DNA from: Alphaproteobacteria bacterium | Lineage (GTDB): Bacteria > Pseudomonadota > Alphaproteobacteria > Micavibrionales > Micavibrionaceae | Length of the DNA stretch: 64,000 bases | Direction of reading: 5' to 3' | Assembly: GCA_023384135.1 (NCBI GenBank) | Contig: JAHDXS010000001.1 | Coordinates: forward strand, 62,001 to 126,000 | In this document: one piece after another, positions 1 to 9,549 of the stretch | Numbering within the stretch: the first letter of the stretch is position 1 | Layout: each line of letters opens with the position of its first letter | The notes under the pieces: model-generated | The model's database searches: none | What the model was told of the DNA's origin: nothing | Seen by the model: only the letters and a program-made list of their open reading frames with translations | Translations under genes and position numbers: made by a program

Positions 1-1458
1 AATAATTTGTAGCCCCGCCCCGTTATCGTATTTCGCGATCGGCCGCCCCGACTCCGGGTCAAGGAAGGTGATCTCGTGCATAACGGAGGCGATCTTGTCG
101 AAGTTCGGGATCTGCGCGGCGAGATCGTCGTCGGTCGGCATGTGGGCCGTCTTGCCCTCTGTCGATTTATGAAAGATTTCAAGGATCGCGCGGACATTGC
201 GGATCTCCATCTTGCCCTTGTCCAGCTCGACCCGCGCCTCGACGGGCTTCGTTCGGTCTGCCGAGCGGCCATCCAGAATTTTGACCTTGATATTTTTGCC
301 CGCGCCGTGAATGAGCAGCGAGGCGACTTGCCGCGCCGACTCCCTGTGCCCCTGAATCATTTCGGTCTCAAGGCTCTCGCGCAACGTGTCGATGCCGGGG
401 ATGCCGTCGCCCAGCGCACGCTCGGCGATCCGGCGCTGCGCCTCATCGAAAGGCGTATGGACGTATAGAAGACTCAGCGATGATCCCTTTTCAGTCAGCG
501 CAGCGACATGATGCGGGTGAATGATGCTCGTGCTGTCAACGAACACGTTGGGAAGGTTGTCGCTTTCGGCCAGAGAAACGATCGTGGACCATTGCTTGCG
601 CTTGATCATGTTCAGTTCGTCTTCGGTAATCCGCCCGTAAAGCTTTCGGTGATCGGGATCCGACAGATCGCCTTCGCCGTTCATGGTGTGCGGGTCGAGG
701 ACCAGCGGGCGGAAAATATCCTTGTTGACGCGGATATAGCTCTGCTCGTTCTCATTTAAAAAGCCGAGCGTCCGGCGGCTGAGCTGGGTCTTGCCCGCGC
801 CCTGTCCACCGCTGACATGAATATGTTTATGGGGCTTGTTGCGGGGATCGGGAATTTCCTCAAGGCCGGGCTCGCCCATGATGATCAGGGAATCGATTGC
901 GCTGTCCACGTGCCTCTGGACGATCAAATTGGCCTCGCGGTTGTAGAAAAACGACACGGCGAGTTCATGCGTCAGGCGCCGCGTGTCCGCCTCGTCGAAT
1001 TCGCACATGCCGAGATCCTGCCGCAGCGCGATCAGGCGGCGGATCTGATGAACCGTGTCATAGACTTCGTTTGGCTCGTCGGGGCGCGCCACCCCGTCAA
1101 ATTCATGCTCAACAGCTTTGGCAACATCGGTAAGCATTCGGGCGTAATAGGGGGTGAGTTCCTCATTGACGATATCGATATTCTCGACGCTAAACGCCCG
1201 GACCTTTTCGGCGATTTCCAGGAAACGTGCGTCATCATCGATTTTAAAACCGAAGGGCACGAGCGCAGCGACCCACTGCGAAACCAGCCGCTCGGGCTTA
1301 AGCCGAATCAGTTCGGGCACATCTAGGCCGCTGGCCTGATGCATCTGAGCCATAAGTTTGAAATCGACGGGTTCGAGCGTGTTCTCGGGCCGGAAAATCG
1401 TATATTTTCCCTGATCCTGAACTGCTTCATCGAACAAAGAGGCCAGCGCGTAAGCCAT
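1..1458 (-). CDS. Zeta-toxin-like P-loop ATPase/kinase, 3' end cut by window
   Basis: The minus-strand frame is open from an ATG at 1458 to the window edge, giving 486 residues without a stop, so the C-terminus is missing. Residues 1-205 are a mostly helical region I do not recognise. A Walker A motif GGQGAGKT lies at about 217-224, preceded by HIHVS. It is followed by VNKDIFRPLVL and later NVFVDSTS, which resemble the P-loop and substrate-binding segments of zeta-toxin/chloramphenicol-phosphotransferase-like kinases. The family assignment comes from these motifs only; substrate and toxicity are unknown. It is divergent from dnaE with a 304-nt gap. No small antitoxin-like frame is visible upstream. 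It could also be a housekeeping P-loop phosphotransferase. Confidence 0.75.
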   Translation of the reverse strand, partial: MAYALASLFDEAVQDQGKYTIFRPENTLEPVDFKLMAQMHQASGLDVPELIRLKPERLVSQWVAALVPFGFKIDDDARFLEIAEKVRAFSVENIDIVNEELTPYYARMLTDVAKAVEHEFDGVARPDEPNEVYDTVHQIRRLIALRQDLGMCEFDEADTRRLTHELAVSFFYNREANLIVQRHVDSAIDSLIIMGEPGLEEIPDPRNKPHKHIHVSGGQGAGKTQLSRRTLGFLNENEQSYIRVNKDIFRPLVLDPHTMNGEGDLSDPDHRKLYGRITEDELNMIKRKQWSTIVSLAESDNLPNVFVDSTSIIHPHHVAALTEKGSSLSLLYVHTPFDEAQRRIAERALGDGIPGIDTLRESLETEMIQGHRESARQVASLLIHGAGKNIKVKILDGRSADRTKPVEARVELDKGKMEIRNVRAILEIFHKSTEGKTAHMPTDDDLAAQIPNFDKIASVMHEITFLDPESGRPIAKYDNGAGLQII

Positions 1459-1561
1459 GACGAACCGAACGACCCTTAATTAATCACCCTAAAAACCCAA
1501 AACCGCCCGTATCCGCAAGGGATGCAGGCTTTGAAAGTCTCAAAAATTGCGGGTTAAGTCA

Positions 1562-1592
1562 TTGATAAACAGTGCATTCCCGCTTTTATAAT
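1562..1592 (+). promoter_or_regulatory. Candidate dnaE promoter in the 304-nt divergent gap
   Basis: The gap 1459-1762 between the zeta-like gene and dnaE holds no credible gene. Within it, TTGATA at 1562-1567 and TATAAT at 1587-1592 are separated by 19 nt, somewhat longer than ideal, and sit in an AT-rich patch. A second AT-rich patch (TATTATATAC) follows at about 1600. No clear hairpin or operator was seen in the gap. Confidence 0.3.
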
Positions 1593-1762
1593 TTTCCCTA
1601 TTATATACATCCGCCCCGCAAAACTCCAGAGAATTCCGGGAAGAAACGGCCCGAACGGCCAGAAAATGCTTCTTCCCCCGGGCCGCATCCGATAGCATGA
1701 AACGGCATCAGAAAACATAAGCCTGCGGCCCGCAAAGACGGCTGCGGTGCCCTGCGAGAACC

Positions 1763-4700
1763 ATGACGGAATCCGGATTCATACACCTGCACGTCCACTC
1801 GGCCTATTCGTTGGCCGAGGGCGCGATTCCGGTCAAGGATCTGATTAAGAAATGCGTGGCCGGCGGGATGCCCGCCGTGGCCGTGACCGATACGAACAAC
1901 CTGTTCGGCGCGATGGAGTTCGCCACCGAGGCCGCCAAGGCCGGTGTGCAGCCCATCATCGGCGTTCAGCTCACGGTCGGTGCGAACGGGGAACAGATTG
2001 TTTTGCTCGTCCAGAGCGAGGACGGATACCGCAACCTGTCGAAACTGGTGAGCGAATCCTACATGAAGGCCGGAGAGAACCGCGCCTTCGAGGTCACGCC
2101 CGAACGGATCGCGCAGTATAACGAAGGCCTGATCTGCCTCACGGGCGGTTTGGCCGGAGAGGTGGCACAGGCGCTGCTCCACCACCGCGCGCATGAAGCC
2201 GAGGAAGCGCTTCTTCACCTCAAGGGCATATTCAGGGACCGCCTGTATATCGAACTCCAGCGTCACGGATGGTCGGACGAGGACGCGGTCGAGGACGCCC
2301 TGATCGAACTCGCCTACAAGCACGACATCCCTCTGGTCGCCACGAACGATTGCTATTTCGGGGAGCGCGACGCCTATGAGGCGCATGACGCGTTGCTCTG
2401 TATCGCGGAGGGCCGCTACATCAGCGAAGCAAACCGCCGCAAGGTCACGCCTGAGCATTACTTCAAATCCGCACGGAAAATGGAAAAATTATTCGCCGAT
2501 CTGCCCGAGGCGATTGCGAACACGCAAGTGATCGCACGGCGCTGCTCGTTTTTGCTTAAACCCGCCAAACCCGTTCTGCCGGCCTTCCCGAGCGAGGCCG
2601 GACGCACGGAGGAGGAGGAACTGAAGGAACAATCCAAGGCGGGACTCGAATGGCGGCTGGAAAAATTCGTCTATGAACCCGGCGACACGGCCGAGCAGCG
2701 CGAGGAAAAGGCGAAACCCTACCGCGAGCGTCTGGATTTTGAATTGAACACCATCAACGCCATGGGCTTTCCGGGATACTTCCTGATCGTGTCCGATTTC
2801 ATCCGCTGGGCGAAGGATAATAAAATCCCTGTCGGGCCGGGCCGGGGTTCGGGCGCGGGATCGGTCGTCGCGTGGGCGCTGAAGATCACCGACCTTGATC
2901 CTCTGGCGCTCGGCCTTCTGTTCGAGCGGTTCCTGAACCCCGAGCGTGTCTCCATGCCGGACTTCGACGTGGACTTCTGTCAGGACCGCCGCGACGAGGT
3001 GATCCGGTATGTGCAGGGACGCTATGGCTACGACCGCGTGGCGCAGATCATCACCTTCGGTAAATTGCAGGCCCGCGCGGTGGTGCGCGACGTGGGCCGC
3101 GTTCTACAAATTCCCTACGGGCAGGTGGACCGCATCGCCAAGCTGATCCCGAACAACCCGGCGAACCCGGTGACGCTCGCTCAGGCACTAGAGCAGGATC
3201 AGGAACTCCGCAACGAACGCAACCGCGACGACACGCAAAGAAAACTGATCGACATCGCCTTGCAGCTTGAGGGCCTCTACCGCCACGCCTCCACCCACGC
3301 GGCGGGGGTGGTGATTGCCGACCGCCCGTTGCATGAGCTTGTGCCGCTCTACCGCGATCCGCGCTCCGACATGCCGGTCACGCAATTCAACATGAAATCG
3401 GCGGAAACGGCGGGCCTCATCAAGTTCGACTTTCTGGGCCTCAAGACCATGACCGTGATCCAGCGTACGCTGGATATGCTGGAATCGAAGGGGCAGGGGA
3501 TCGGGATGCTGGATATCCCGCTCGACGATGAAAAATCCTACGCGCTCATGTCGGCGGGCGATACGGTCGGTGTGTTCCAGCTTGAAAGCGCGGGCATGCG
3601 CGACACGCTGCGCAAGGTCAAGCCCAACCGCTTCGAGGACATCATCGCGCTCGTCTCCCTCTACCGCCCCGGCCCGATGGACAACATCCCCAAATACATC
3701 AGCGTGAAGGAAGAACGCGAGGAACCGGATTATCTCCACCCGATCCTGCGCCCGTATCTTGAGGAAACCTACGGGATCATGATTTATCAGGAACAGGTCA
3801 TGCAGGCTGCGCAGTCTCTGGCCGGATACTCGCTGGGCGGGGCCGACCTCCTGCGCCGCGCGATGGGAAAAAAGATCAAGGAGGAAATGGACGACCAGCG
3901 CGACATGTTCCTTAAGGGCGCGAAGGAAAGCCACAACGTAAACGCCGATCAGGCCAGTTTCATCTTTGAGCAGATCGCCAAGTTCGCGGGCTACGGCTTC
4001 AACAAATCGCACGCCGCCGCCTATGCGCTGATCGCTTACTGGACCGCATGGCTCAAAGCCAACCATCCGCTGGAGTTCATGGCGGCCTCCATGACCTACG
4101 ATAAGGGCAACACCGACAAGCTCGCTTTGTTCAAGCAGGATCTGGACCGCATGGGCCTGCGGCTGTTGCCGCCCGACATCAACCGCTCGCAAGCCGATTT
4201 TTCCGTCGAGGAAGGCGCTGTGCGATATGCCCTCTCCGCGCTCAAGGGCGTAGGCGAGCACGCGATGGACGCGCTGGCCGCCGAACGTAAAAAGGGCGGA
4301 CCCTATAAATCTCTGGAGGATTTCGCCAAGCGCATCGACCCCAAGACCATGAACCGCAGGCAGCTTGAACAGATGGCCGCCGCCGGAGTGTTCGACTCCC
4401 TGAATCCCGACCGGGCGCAGGTGGGCGCGGGCGCTGAGACGATCCTGCGTTATGCCCAGACCTTGCAGGAGGAAAAAAGCTCAGGGCAGGTCAGCCTGTT
4501 CGGTGATGCGGGCGGTGAAGGGGCGCTCGGGATGCCCGCCCTGCCGGACGTACCCCGCTGGACGCCGCTCGAACAACTTGGCCATGAATTCGCCGCCGTG
4601 GGCTTTTATCTCTCCGCCCATCCGCTGGATTCCCGCCGCGCCCAGCTTGAACGGATGAACATCCTGCCCATCGCCGAGGTCGAGCGCCAGATGCGCGACA

Positions 4701-5191
4701 AGCCCGCCCTGCGGGTCAAAATGGCGGGCGTTTTGCTCAAAAAACAGGAAAAAATCTCGCAAAAGGGCAACCGCTATGCCTTTTTACAGCTTTCCGATCC
4801 TACGGGCGTCTTCGAAGTCACGGTCTTTTCCGACACCCTGCATGCGACGCGGGAATTTCTGGAACCGGGGCAGGCGCTGCTCCTGACCCTCAACGCCGAA
4901 CAGAAGGAGGATCAACTCCGCCTGACCGCTGAGGGGTTGGAACGGCTCGAAAAGATTCTGGAAAGCCGGATCAGCGATATCTCAATCCATCTCGACTCCG
5001 CCGCCGCCCTGCCGAAAATCAAGCAGTTTCTGGACATTGAAGGCGGCGGAGTCTCTTATATCCGGCTGCACGTCGCGCTGGATCAGGGCCGCATGGCGGT
5101 GATACAACTGCCGGGCCGCTGGTCGCTCAGCGCACAGGCCCGCGACATCATCCGCACCCAGAAGGGCGTGAAATCGGTGGCCGAAAGCTAG
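1763..5191 (+). CDS. dnaE: DNA polymerase III alpha subunit
   Basis: Replicative DNA polymerase catalytic subunit of 1142 residues, close to the usual length of about 1160. The N-terminal PHP domain begins at once with HLHVHSAYS (residues 8-16). The polymerase core has GPGRGSGAGS near residue 358 and the acidic catalytic motif PDFDVDF near 397-403. A helix-hairpin-helix region follows, and a C-terminal OB-fold (about 1000-1080) contains the VKMAGVL segment typical of DnaE1. The start has only a weak ribosome site, but the PHP domain would be damaged by any later start. It is a stand-alone unit between the divergent zeta-like gene and rpsB. Confidence 0.98.
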   Translation: MTESGFIHLHVHSAYSLAEGAIPVKDLIKKCVAGGMPAVAVTDTNNLFGAMEFATEAAKAGVQPIIGVQLTVGANGEQIVLLVQSEDGYRNLSKLVSESYMKAGENRAFEVTPERIAQYNEGLICLTGGLAGEVAQALLHHRAHEAEEALLHLKGIFRDRLYIELQRHGWSDEDAVEDALIELAYKHDIPLVATNDCYFGERDAYEAHDALLCIAEGRYISEANRRKVTPEHYFKSARKMEKLFADLPEAIANTQVIARRCSFLLKPAKPVLPAFPSEAGRTEEEELKEQSKAGLEWRLEKFVYEPGDTAEQREEKAKPYRERLDFELNTINAMGFPGYFLIVSDFIRWAKDNKIPVGPGRGSGAGSVVAWALKITDLDPLALGLLFERFLNPERVSMPDFDVDFCQDRRDEVIRYVQGRYGYDRVAQIITFGKLQARAVVRDVGRVLQIPYGQVDRIAKLIPNNPANPVTLAQALEQDQELRNERNRDDTQRKLIDIALQLEGLYRHASTHAAGVVIADRPLHELVPLYRDPRSDMPVTQFNMKSAETAGLIKFDFLGLKTMTVIQRTLDMLESKGQGIGMLDIPLDDEKSYALMSAGDTVGVFQLESAGMRDTLRKVKPNRFEDIIALVSLYRPGPMDNIPKYISVKEEREEPDYLHPILRPYLEETYGIMIYQEQVMQAAQSLAGYSLGGADLLRRAMGKKIKEEMDDQRDMFLKGAKESHNVNADQASFIFEQIAKFAGYGFNKSHAAAYALIAYWTAWLKANHPLEFMAASMTYDKGNTDKLALFKQDLDRMGLRLLPPDINRSQADFSVEEGAVRYALSALKGVGEHAMDALAAERKKGGPYKSLEDFAKRIDPKTMNRRQLEQMAAAGVFDSLNPDRAQVGAGAETILRYAQTLQEEKSSGQVSLFGDAGGEGALGMPALPDVPRWTPLEQLGHEFAAVGFYLSAHPLDSRRAQLERMNILPIAEVERQMRDKPALRVKMAGVLLKKQEKISQKGNRYAFLQLSDPTGVFEVTVFSDTLHATREFLEPGQALLLTLNAEQKEDQLRLTAEGLERLEKILESRISDISIHLDSAAALPKIKQFLDIEGGGVSYIRLHVALDQGRMAVIQLPGRWSLSAQARDIIRTQKGVKSVAES

Positions 5192-5244
5192 TAAGAGCGC
5201 CAAAACACCCTCTAAACCCCTCGTTTTTGCTTGCAAAACCCCTT

Positions 5245-5275
5245 TTGACCCTGTAAAACCCCGGCAACGTAAATT
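5245..5275 (+). promoter_or_regulatory. Candidate rpsB-tsf promoter
   Basis: TTGACC at 5245-5250 and TAAATT at 5270-5275 are 19 nt apart, or 18 nt if GTAAAT is taken as the -10. They lie in the 194-nt dnaE-rpsB gap, which leaves a leader of roughly 105 nt before rpsB. A strong Shine-Dalgarno AAAGGAGAT at 5371-5379 precedes the rpsB ATG. No conserved ribosomal-protein leader structure could be identified by eye. Confidence 0.35.
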
Positions 5276-5385
5276 CACATGCGGGTTTTGGGTTCCCCCT
5301 TACAATAAGGTCAGGCGCCCGTCCGGTGTAGCCAAAAAGGCTATGCACAGCCCGCAGAGGTATAACCGGTAAAGGAGATATAACT

Positions 5386-6252
5386 ATGGCATTACCTGAA
5401 TTCACCATGCGTCAGCTTCTGGAAGCAGGCGTACACTTCGGTCACCACACCCGCCGCTGGAACCCCAAAATGCGCCCGTTTATTTTCGGCGTACGTAACG
5501 GCGTTCACATCATCGACCTGCAGCAGACCCAGCCCTTGCTGGCCTCTTCTTTGAAAGCGATGCGCGACATCGTGGCCAACGGCGGACGCGTTCTGTTCGT
5601 CGGCACCAAGAAACAGGCTCAGGAGCCGATCGCCGAAGCCGCGAAACGTTGCGGCCAGTATTACGTGAACCACCGCTGGCTGGGCGGTATGCTCACCAAC
5701 TGGAAGACGATCTCGACCTCGATTAACCTTCTGCGCGACCTTGACGACAAGCTGAACGGCGACCTCGCGGGCTTCACCAAGAAGGAAATCCTGATGATGA
5801 CGCGCCAGCGCGACAAGCTGAACCTCTCCATCGGCGGGATCCGCGAGATGGGCGGCCAGCCGGACGCGATCTTCGTGATCGACACGATCAAGGAGCGCAT
5901 CGCCATTCAGGAAGCCAACTGCCTGGGTATTCCGGTCTTCGCAATCGTGGACAGCAACGCCGAACCCGATGGCGTGGATTACGTCATTCCGGGCAACGAC
6001 GACGCCCTGCGCGCCATCGACCTGTTCTGCGAACTGTTCACCGGTGCGATCCTTGACGGTCTGCAGGCTGAACAATCCTCCTCCGGCCGCGATTTCGGCG
6101 CATCGTCCGACGTGAAGGACCTCGCTGAAGGCAAGGGCCGTGGCAGAAAAGGCAAAGGCAAGCAAGCTGAAAGCGGCGAAGCCTCCGCCGAAGCCCCGGC
6201 AGCCGAAGCCCCAGCAGCCGAAGATCCCGCCAAGAAAGCGGCATCGGCCTGA
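5386..6252 (+). CDS. rpsB: 30S ribosomal protein S2
   Basis: Small-subunit ribosomal protein bound at the head-body junction of the 30S particle. The 288-residue sequence opens with [20 protein letters not shown] and has the family segments [23 protein letters not shown] and the C-terminal [10 protein letters not shown]. About 50 extra residues at the C-terminus are rich in Gly, Lys, Ala and Pro (a basic GRGRKGKGK stretch followed by repeats of AEAPA), beyond the compact S2 fold. This sort of tail is common in alphaproteobacterial S2. It precedes tsf, the standard partner. The start is fixed by AAAGGAGAT 6 nt upstream. Confidence 0.98.
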   Translation: MALPEFTMRQLLEAGVHFGHHTRRWNPKMRPFIFGVRNGVHIIDLQQTQPLLASSLKAMRDIVANGGRVLFVGTKKQAQEPIAEAAKRCGQYYVNHRWLGGMLTNWKTISTSINLLRDLDDKLNGDLAGFTKKEILMMTRQRDKLNLSIGGIREMGGQPDAIFVIDTIKERIAIQEANCLGIPVFAIVDSNAEPDGVDYVIPGNDDALRAIDLFCELFTGAILDGLQAEQSSSGRDFGASSDVKDLAEGKGRGRKGKGKQAESGEASAEAPAAEAPAAEDPAKKAASA

Positions 6253-6270
6253 TAAGGCTTAAAACGATCA

Positions 6271-6303
6271 AGGGGGCGCACGGGTCAACCCGCGCTCCCC
6301 CTT
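6271..6303 (+). terminator. GC-rich hairpin between rpsB and tsf
   Basis: An inverted repeat has an AGGGGG...CCCCCT outer stem and a CGGGT...ACCCG inner stem separated by mismatches, closing on a 2-nt loop. It lies in the 83-nt rpsB-tsf gap. The following bases (TCTCTTG) are only weakly T-rich, so it may attenuate or protect the message rather than fully terminate. Confidence 0.4.
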
Positions 6304-6335
6304 CTCTTGAAACGCAAGCATAAAGGAATCAAGAC

Positions 6336-7235
6336 ATGGCACAGATAACAGCAGCGCTCGTCAAGCAGCTCAGGGAAATCACCGGCGCCGGCATGATGGA
6401 TGCCAAGAAGGCGCTTGAGGAAAACAACGGCGACATCGAAGCCGCGAACGACTGGCTCCGTAAAAAGGGCATCGCCAAGGCCGCCAAGAAATCCTCCCGC
6501 TCCGCCTCCGACGGTCTGGTCGCAATCGCGGTTCAGGGCAACAAAGGCGCGGTCATCGAGCTGAACTCCGAAACCGACTTCGTGGCCCGGAACGAGGAGT
6601 TCCAGGGTTTCGTGAAGAAGGTCGCGCAGGCCGCTCTCGGCGTTTCCTCGCTCGAAGAGTTGAAGGCTGCAAAGCTTGACGGCGGAAAATCCGTTGAGGA
6701 AAGCCTCACCGACCTGATCGCAAAGATTGGCGAAAATATGACTCTCCGTCGCTTTCAGTCTCTCAGCGTTCCCAAGGGCACCGTCATCGCCTACATGCAC
6801 AGCGAACTGGCCCCCAACCTCGGCAAGATCGGCGTTTTGATCGGTTTGGAAACCGAGGCAGACGCTTCCGCCCTGCAAGGTGTAGGCAAGCAGATCGCCA
6901 TGCACGTTGCCGCCGCCAACCCGGAATCCGTGGATCAGGCCAGCATCGACCCCGCGAAACTGCAACGCGAAAGAGACATCTTCAGCGAGCAGGCCCGCGC
7001 CAGCGGCAAGCCAGAAGAAATTATTGCTAAAATGGTCGATGGCCGTATCCGCAAATACTTTGAGGAAGTTTGCCTGCTGGAGCAGATCTTCGTGATCGAT
7101 CAGGAGCGCAAAATCTCCAAGGTTGTGGCTGACGCCGCCAAAGAAGCCGGCAAGGACATCAAGCTGACTGGCTTCGTCCGCCTCCAGCTTGGCGAGGGCG
7201 TGGCACAGGCCGAAGAAGAAAATCTGGCGGCCTGA
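6336..7235 (+). CDS. tsf: Elongation factor Ts
   Basis: Guanine-nucleotide exchange factor for EF-Tu, 299 residues. The N-terminal UBA-like domain has the signature VKQLREITGAGMMDAKKAL, and the core has ELNSETDFVARN followed by two EF-Ts dimerisation-type subdomains (about 60-280). The ATG at 6336 is preceded by AAAGGAATC. It lies downstream of rpsB with a hairpin in between, so tsf expression may be partly uncoupled from rpsB. Confidence 0.98.
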   Translation: MAQITAALVKQLREITGAGMMDAKKALEENNGDIEAANDWLRKKGIAKAAKKSSRSASDGLVAIAVQGNKGAVIELNSETDFVARNEEFQGFVKKVAQAALGVSSLEELKAAKLDGGKSVEESLTDLIAKIGENMTLRRFQSLSVPKGTVIAYMHSELAPNLGKIGVLIGLETEADASALQGVGKQIAMHVAAANPESVDQASIDPAKLQRERDIFSEQARASGKPEEIIAKMVDGRIRKYFEEVCLLEQIFVIDQERKISKVVADAAKEAGKDIKLTGFVRLQLGEGVAQAEEENLAA

Positions 7236-7283
7236 TTGAGGCCCTCCTGATATTTTAAATGCCGCAAAGGCATAAAACAAAAG

Positions 7284-7308
7284 TGCCGCGTTGCAACCCG
7301 ACGCGGCA
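7284..7308 (+). terminator. Hairpin after tsf
   Basis: Perfect 8-bp stem TGCCGCGT/ACGCGGCA around a 9-nt loop, 49 nt after the tsf stop. It is followed by TTCCCTATATTG, which has no proper T-run. It probably marks the end of the rpsB-tsf unit; weak or factor-assisted termination is possible. Confidence 0.45.
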
Positions 7309-7360
7309 TTCCCTATATTGAAGCACGACACGAAACGGGTTCACGCAAAGAGATAAGGCC

Positions 7361-8116
7361 ATGGCGATGACGGCGGAAAAGGGAAGTGCTGACGTTCAAT
7401 CTGCACTGAAATACAAGCGTGTAATGCTCAAAATGTCCGGCGAGGTCCTCATGGGCCCTCAGGAGTACGGCATGGACCCCGAGACCGTAGCCCGCGTCGC
7501 CCGCGACATCAAGGAAGTCGTGGATATGGGCGTAGAGGTTTGCGTGGTTGTCGGCGCAGGCAACATCTTTCGCGGCGTTTCCGGCGCGGCGCAAGGTATG
7601 GACCGTACCACCGCCGACTATATGGGCATGCTGGGCATCGTGATTAACGCGCTCGCCCTCCAAAACGCGCTCGAACGCATCAATGTCGATACCCGCGTGC
7701 AATCCGCGATCCGCATGGACTCAATCTGCGAACCCTACATCCGCCGTCGCGCCCTGCGGCATATGGAAAAGGGCCGCGTGGTGATCTTCGCCGCCGGAAC
7801 AGGAAATCCTTATTTCACGACCGACACCGCCGCCACGCTGCGCGCCTCGGAAATGGATTGCGACGCCATCTTCAAGGGCACGAAGGTGGACGGTATCTAT
7901 ACCGCAGATCCGAAAACGCACCCCGACGCCAAGCGGTTTGACCGGGTATCATACATCGAAGTGCTGACCCGCGATTTGCGGGTGATGGACTCGACTGCCA
8001 TATCGCTGGCGCGTGAAAATAACATACCGATTATCGTTTTCTCAGTGCGCGAAGAGGGGAACTTCGCCCAGGTCGTCCAATCGAAGGGTAAATACACCGT
8101 CGTAACGAACGCCTGA
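7361..8116 (+). CDS. pyrH: UMP kinase
   Basis: Phosphorylates UMP to UDP in pyrimidine nucleotide synthesis (amino-acid kinase fold, hexameric in bacteria). The 251 residues include [11 protein letters not shown] at the nucleotide-binding start, [10 protein letters not shown], the [12 protein letters not shown] helix and [13 protein letters not shown] near the C-terminus. About 17 residues precede the conserved YKRV strand; the ATG at 7361 follows GATAAGG, and a second ATG two codons later is possible. First gene of the pyrH-frr-uppS-cdsA-dxr-rseP run. Confidence 0.98.
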   Translation: MAMTAEKGSADVQSALKYKRVMLKMSGEVLMGPQEYGMDPETVARVARDIKEVVDMGVEVCVVVGAGNIFRGVSGAAQGMDRTTADYMGMLGIVINALALQNALERINVDTRVQSAIRMDSICEPYIRRRALRHMEKGRVVIFAAGTGNPYFTTDTAATLRASEMDCDAIFKGTKVDGIYTADPKTHPDAKRFDRVSYIEVLTRDLRVMDSTAISLARENNIPIIVFSVREEGNFAQVVQSKGKYTVVTNA

Positions 8117-8166
8117 AAGCCCATCGCGCCGGGAAGTCTGTGAACACTGTTGAGGGAGAGTAAACC

Positions 8167-8721
8167 ATGTCTTTCGATAAAGCCGATATCCAGCGCCGCA
8201 TGAACGGCGCCGTTGAAATTCTGAGCAAGGAATTTGCAGGCCTGCGCACGGGCCGCGCCTCTGTCAGCCTGCTCGATCCGATCACCGTGGAAGTCTACGG
8301 AACACGCATGCCGATCAACCAGATCGGGACCGTCAACGTTCCCGAACCGCGCCTGATCAGCGTACAGGTCTGGGACAACGCTAACGTCCGCGCCGTCGAA
8401 AAGGCCATCCGCGAATCCGGCCTCGGCCTGAACCCGCAGATCGAGGGCACGACCCTGCGTCTCCCGATCCCCGACCTGAACGAGGAGCGCCGCACCGAAC
8501 TCTCCAAGATCGCCGGAAAATATGCCGAAGCGGCACGTGTGTCCGTCCGCAACGTGCGGCGTGACGGCATGGATGCCCTGAAAAAAATGGAAAAGGACGG
8601 CCAGATGTCCGAGGACGAGCAGAAGAAAAAATCCGAGGACGTCCAGAAAATGACCGACGAGACGATCAAAAAAATCGACAAGATTCTGGCCGACAAAGAA
8701 AAAGAGATTATGACCGTATAG
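8167..8721 (+). CDS. frr: Ribosome recycling factor
   Basis: Splits post-termination ribosomes together with EF-G. The length of 184 residues is the family norm. The tRNA-mimic helices show [20 protein letters not shown] at residues 20-39, [19 protein letters not shown] and a C-terminal lysine/aspartate-rich helix ending in KEKEIMTV. The start is preceded by GAGGGAGAG. It lies 50 nt after pyrH in the conserved order. Confidence 0.98.
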   Translation: MSFDKADIQRRMNGAVEILSKEFAGLRTGRASVSLLDPITVEVYGTRMPINQIGTVNVPEPRLISVQVWDNANVRAVEKAIRESGLGLNPQIEGTTLRLPIPDLNEERRTELSKIAGKYAEAARVSVRNVRRDGMDALKKMEKDGQMSEDEQKKKSEDVQKMTDETIKKIDKILADKEKEIMTV

Positions 8722-8738
8722 GTCCGGCACGCACGCAC

Positions 8739-9476
8739 ATGGTCATCAGCCAACAGGATACAGGGTCGAAGATCCCGCGACACGTAGCCATCATCATGGA
8801 TGGAAACGGGCGCTGGGCCAAGCGTCGGGGACTTCCGCGCACCGCCGGCCATAAGCAGGGCGCTGAGGCGGCCCGCAAAATTGTGGAGGCCGCCGCAGAC
8901 CGGGGCGTGGCATACCTCACTCTCTTTGGCTTCTCGTCAGAAAACTGGAATCGCCCCCGCGCGGAGATCGAGGAGCTTATGAAGCTCCTGCGCTATTACC
9001 TGCGGTCGGAAACCGCCGATCTTCATAAAAGAAACGCGCGGCTGCGGGTTGTGGGCGACCTTGCAGCCTTCGATGCGGATATCATCCAGCTGATCGATAA
9101 CGCACAGGCCCTGACGGAAAACAACACACGCATCAACGTGACCATCGCCCTCAATTACGGCGGGCGGCAGGACATCGCGCAGGCCGTGGAAACGCTGTGC
9201 AAGGAGGTTCTGGAGGCCGGGATCGTACCCCCGCAGGAGGCGATCGCCCGCGCCCTGGAGCGCAACCTCCGCACCCACGCCCTGCCGGACCCGGATCTAT
9301 TGATCCGCACCAGCGGCGAAAAGCGCATCAGTAACTTCATGCTCTGGCAGTGCGCCTACGCCGAAATGGTCTTTTCGCCCGTCCTGTGGCCCGATTTCGG
9401 CCCGGCGGAGCTCGATCAGGCTTTGGGCGAATACGCGGACCGCGACCGGCGCTTCGGCGCGGTAAAACAATCCTAG
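8739..9476 (+). CDS. uppS: Undecaprenyl diphosphate synthase (cis-prenyltransferase)
   Basis: Condenses isopentenyl diphosphate onto farnesyl diphosphate to give the C55 carrier used for peptidoglycan and O-antigen. The protein has 245 residues. HVAIIMDGNGRWAKRRGLPR carries the catalytic aspartate, TLFGFSSENWNRP follows, and the C-terminal RTSGEKRISNFMLWQ is the IPP-binding motif. The start 17 nt after frr has a poor ribosome site, suggesting coupling with frr. It works with dxr and ispDF in this window, which supply the precursors. Confidence 0.97.
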   Translation: MVISQQDTGSKIPRHVAIIMDGNGRWAKRRGLPRTAGHKQGAEAARKIVEAAADRGVAYLTLFGFSSENWNRPRAEIEELMKLLRYYLRSETADLHKRNARLRVVGDLAAFDADIIQLIDNAQALTENNTRINVTIALNYGGRQDIAQAVETLCKEVLEAGIVPPQEAIARALERNLRTHALPDPDLLIRTSGEKRISNFMLWQCAYAEMVFSPVLWPDFGPAELDQALGEYADRDRRFGAVKQS

Positions 9477-9549
9477 CGTTCGCAAGGCTTTTTCTGCATA
9501 ATCCGGGCGAAAGGCCCCGGCGAAGGCACGGCAAGCAGGGATCGAAAAA

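Noticed and set aside
76-1326. Three consecutive plus-strand frames at the left edge
   Set aside because: All lie opposite the long minus-strand P-loop gene, which has real motifs; the plus frames are broken and motif-free.
3188-4261. 357-residue minus-strand frame inside dnaE
   Set aside because: It lies wholly antisense to the conserved polymerase core, has no ribosome site and reads as low-information His/Val/Arg/Gly sequence typical of a reversed GC-rich gene.
5192-5385. Riboswitch or small RNA in the dnaE-rpsB gap
   Set aside because: No conserved structure could be built by eye beyond a possible promoter and the ribosome site.
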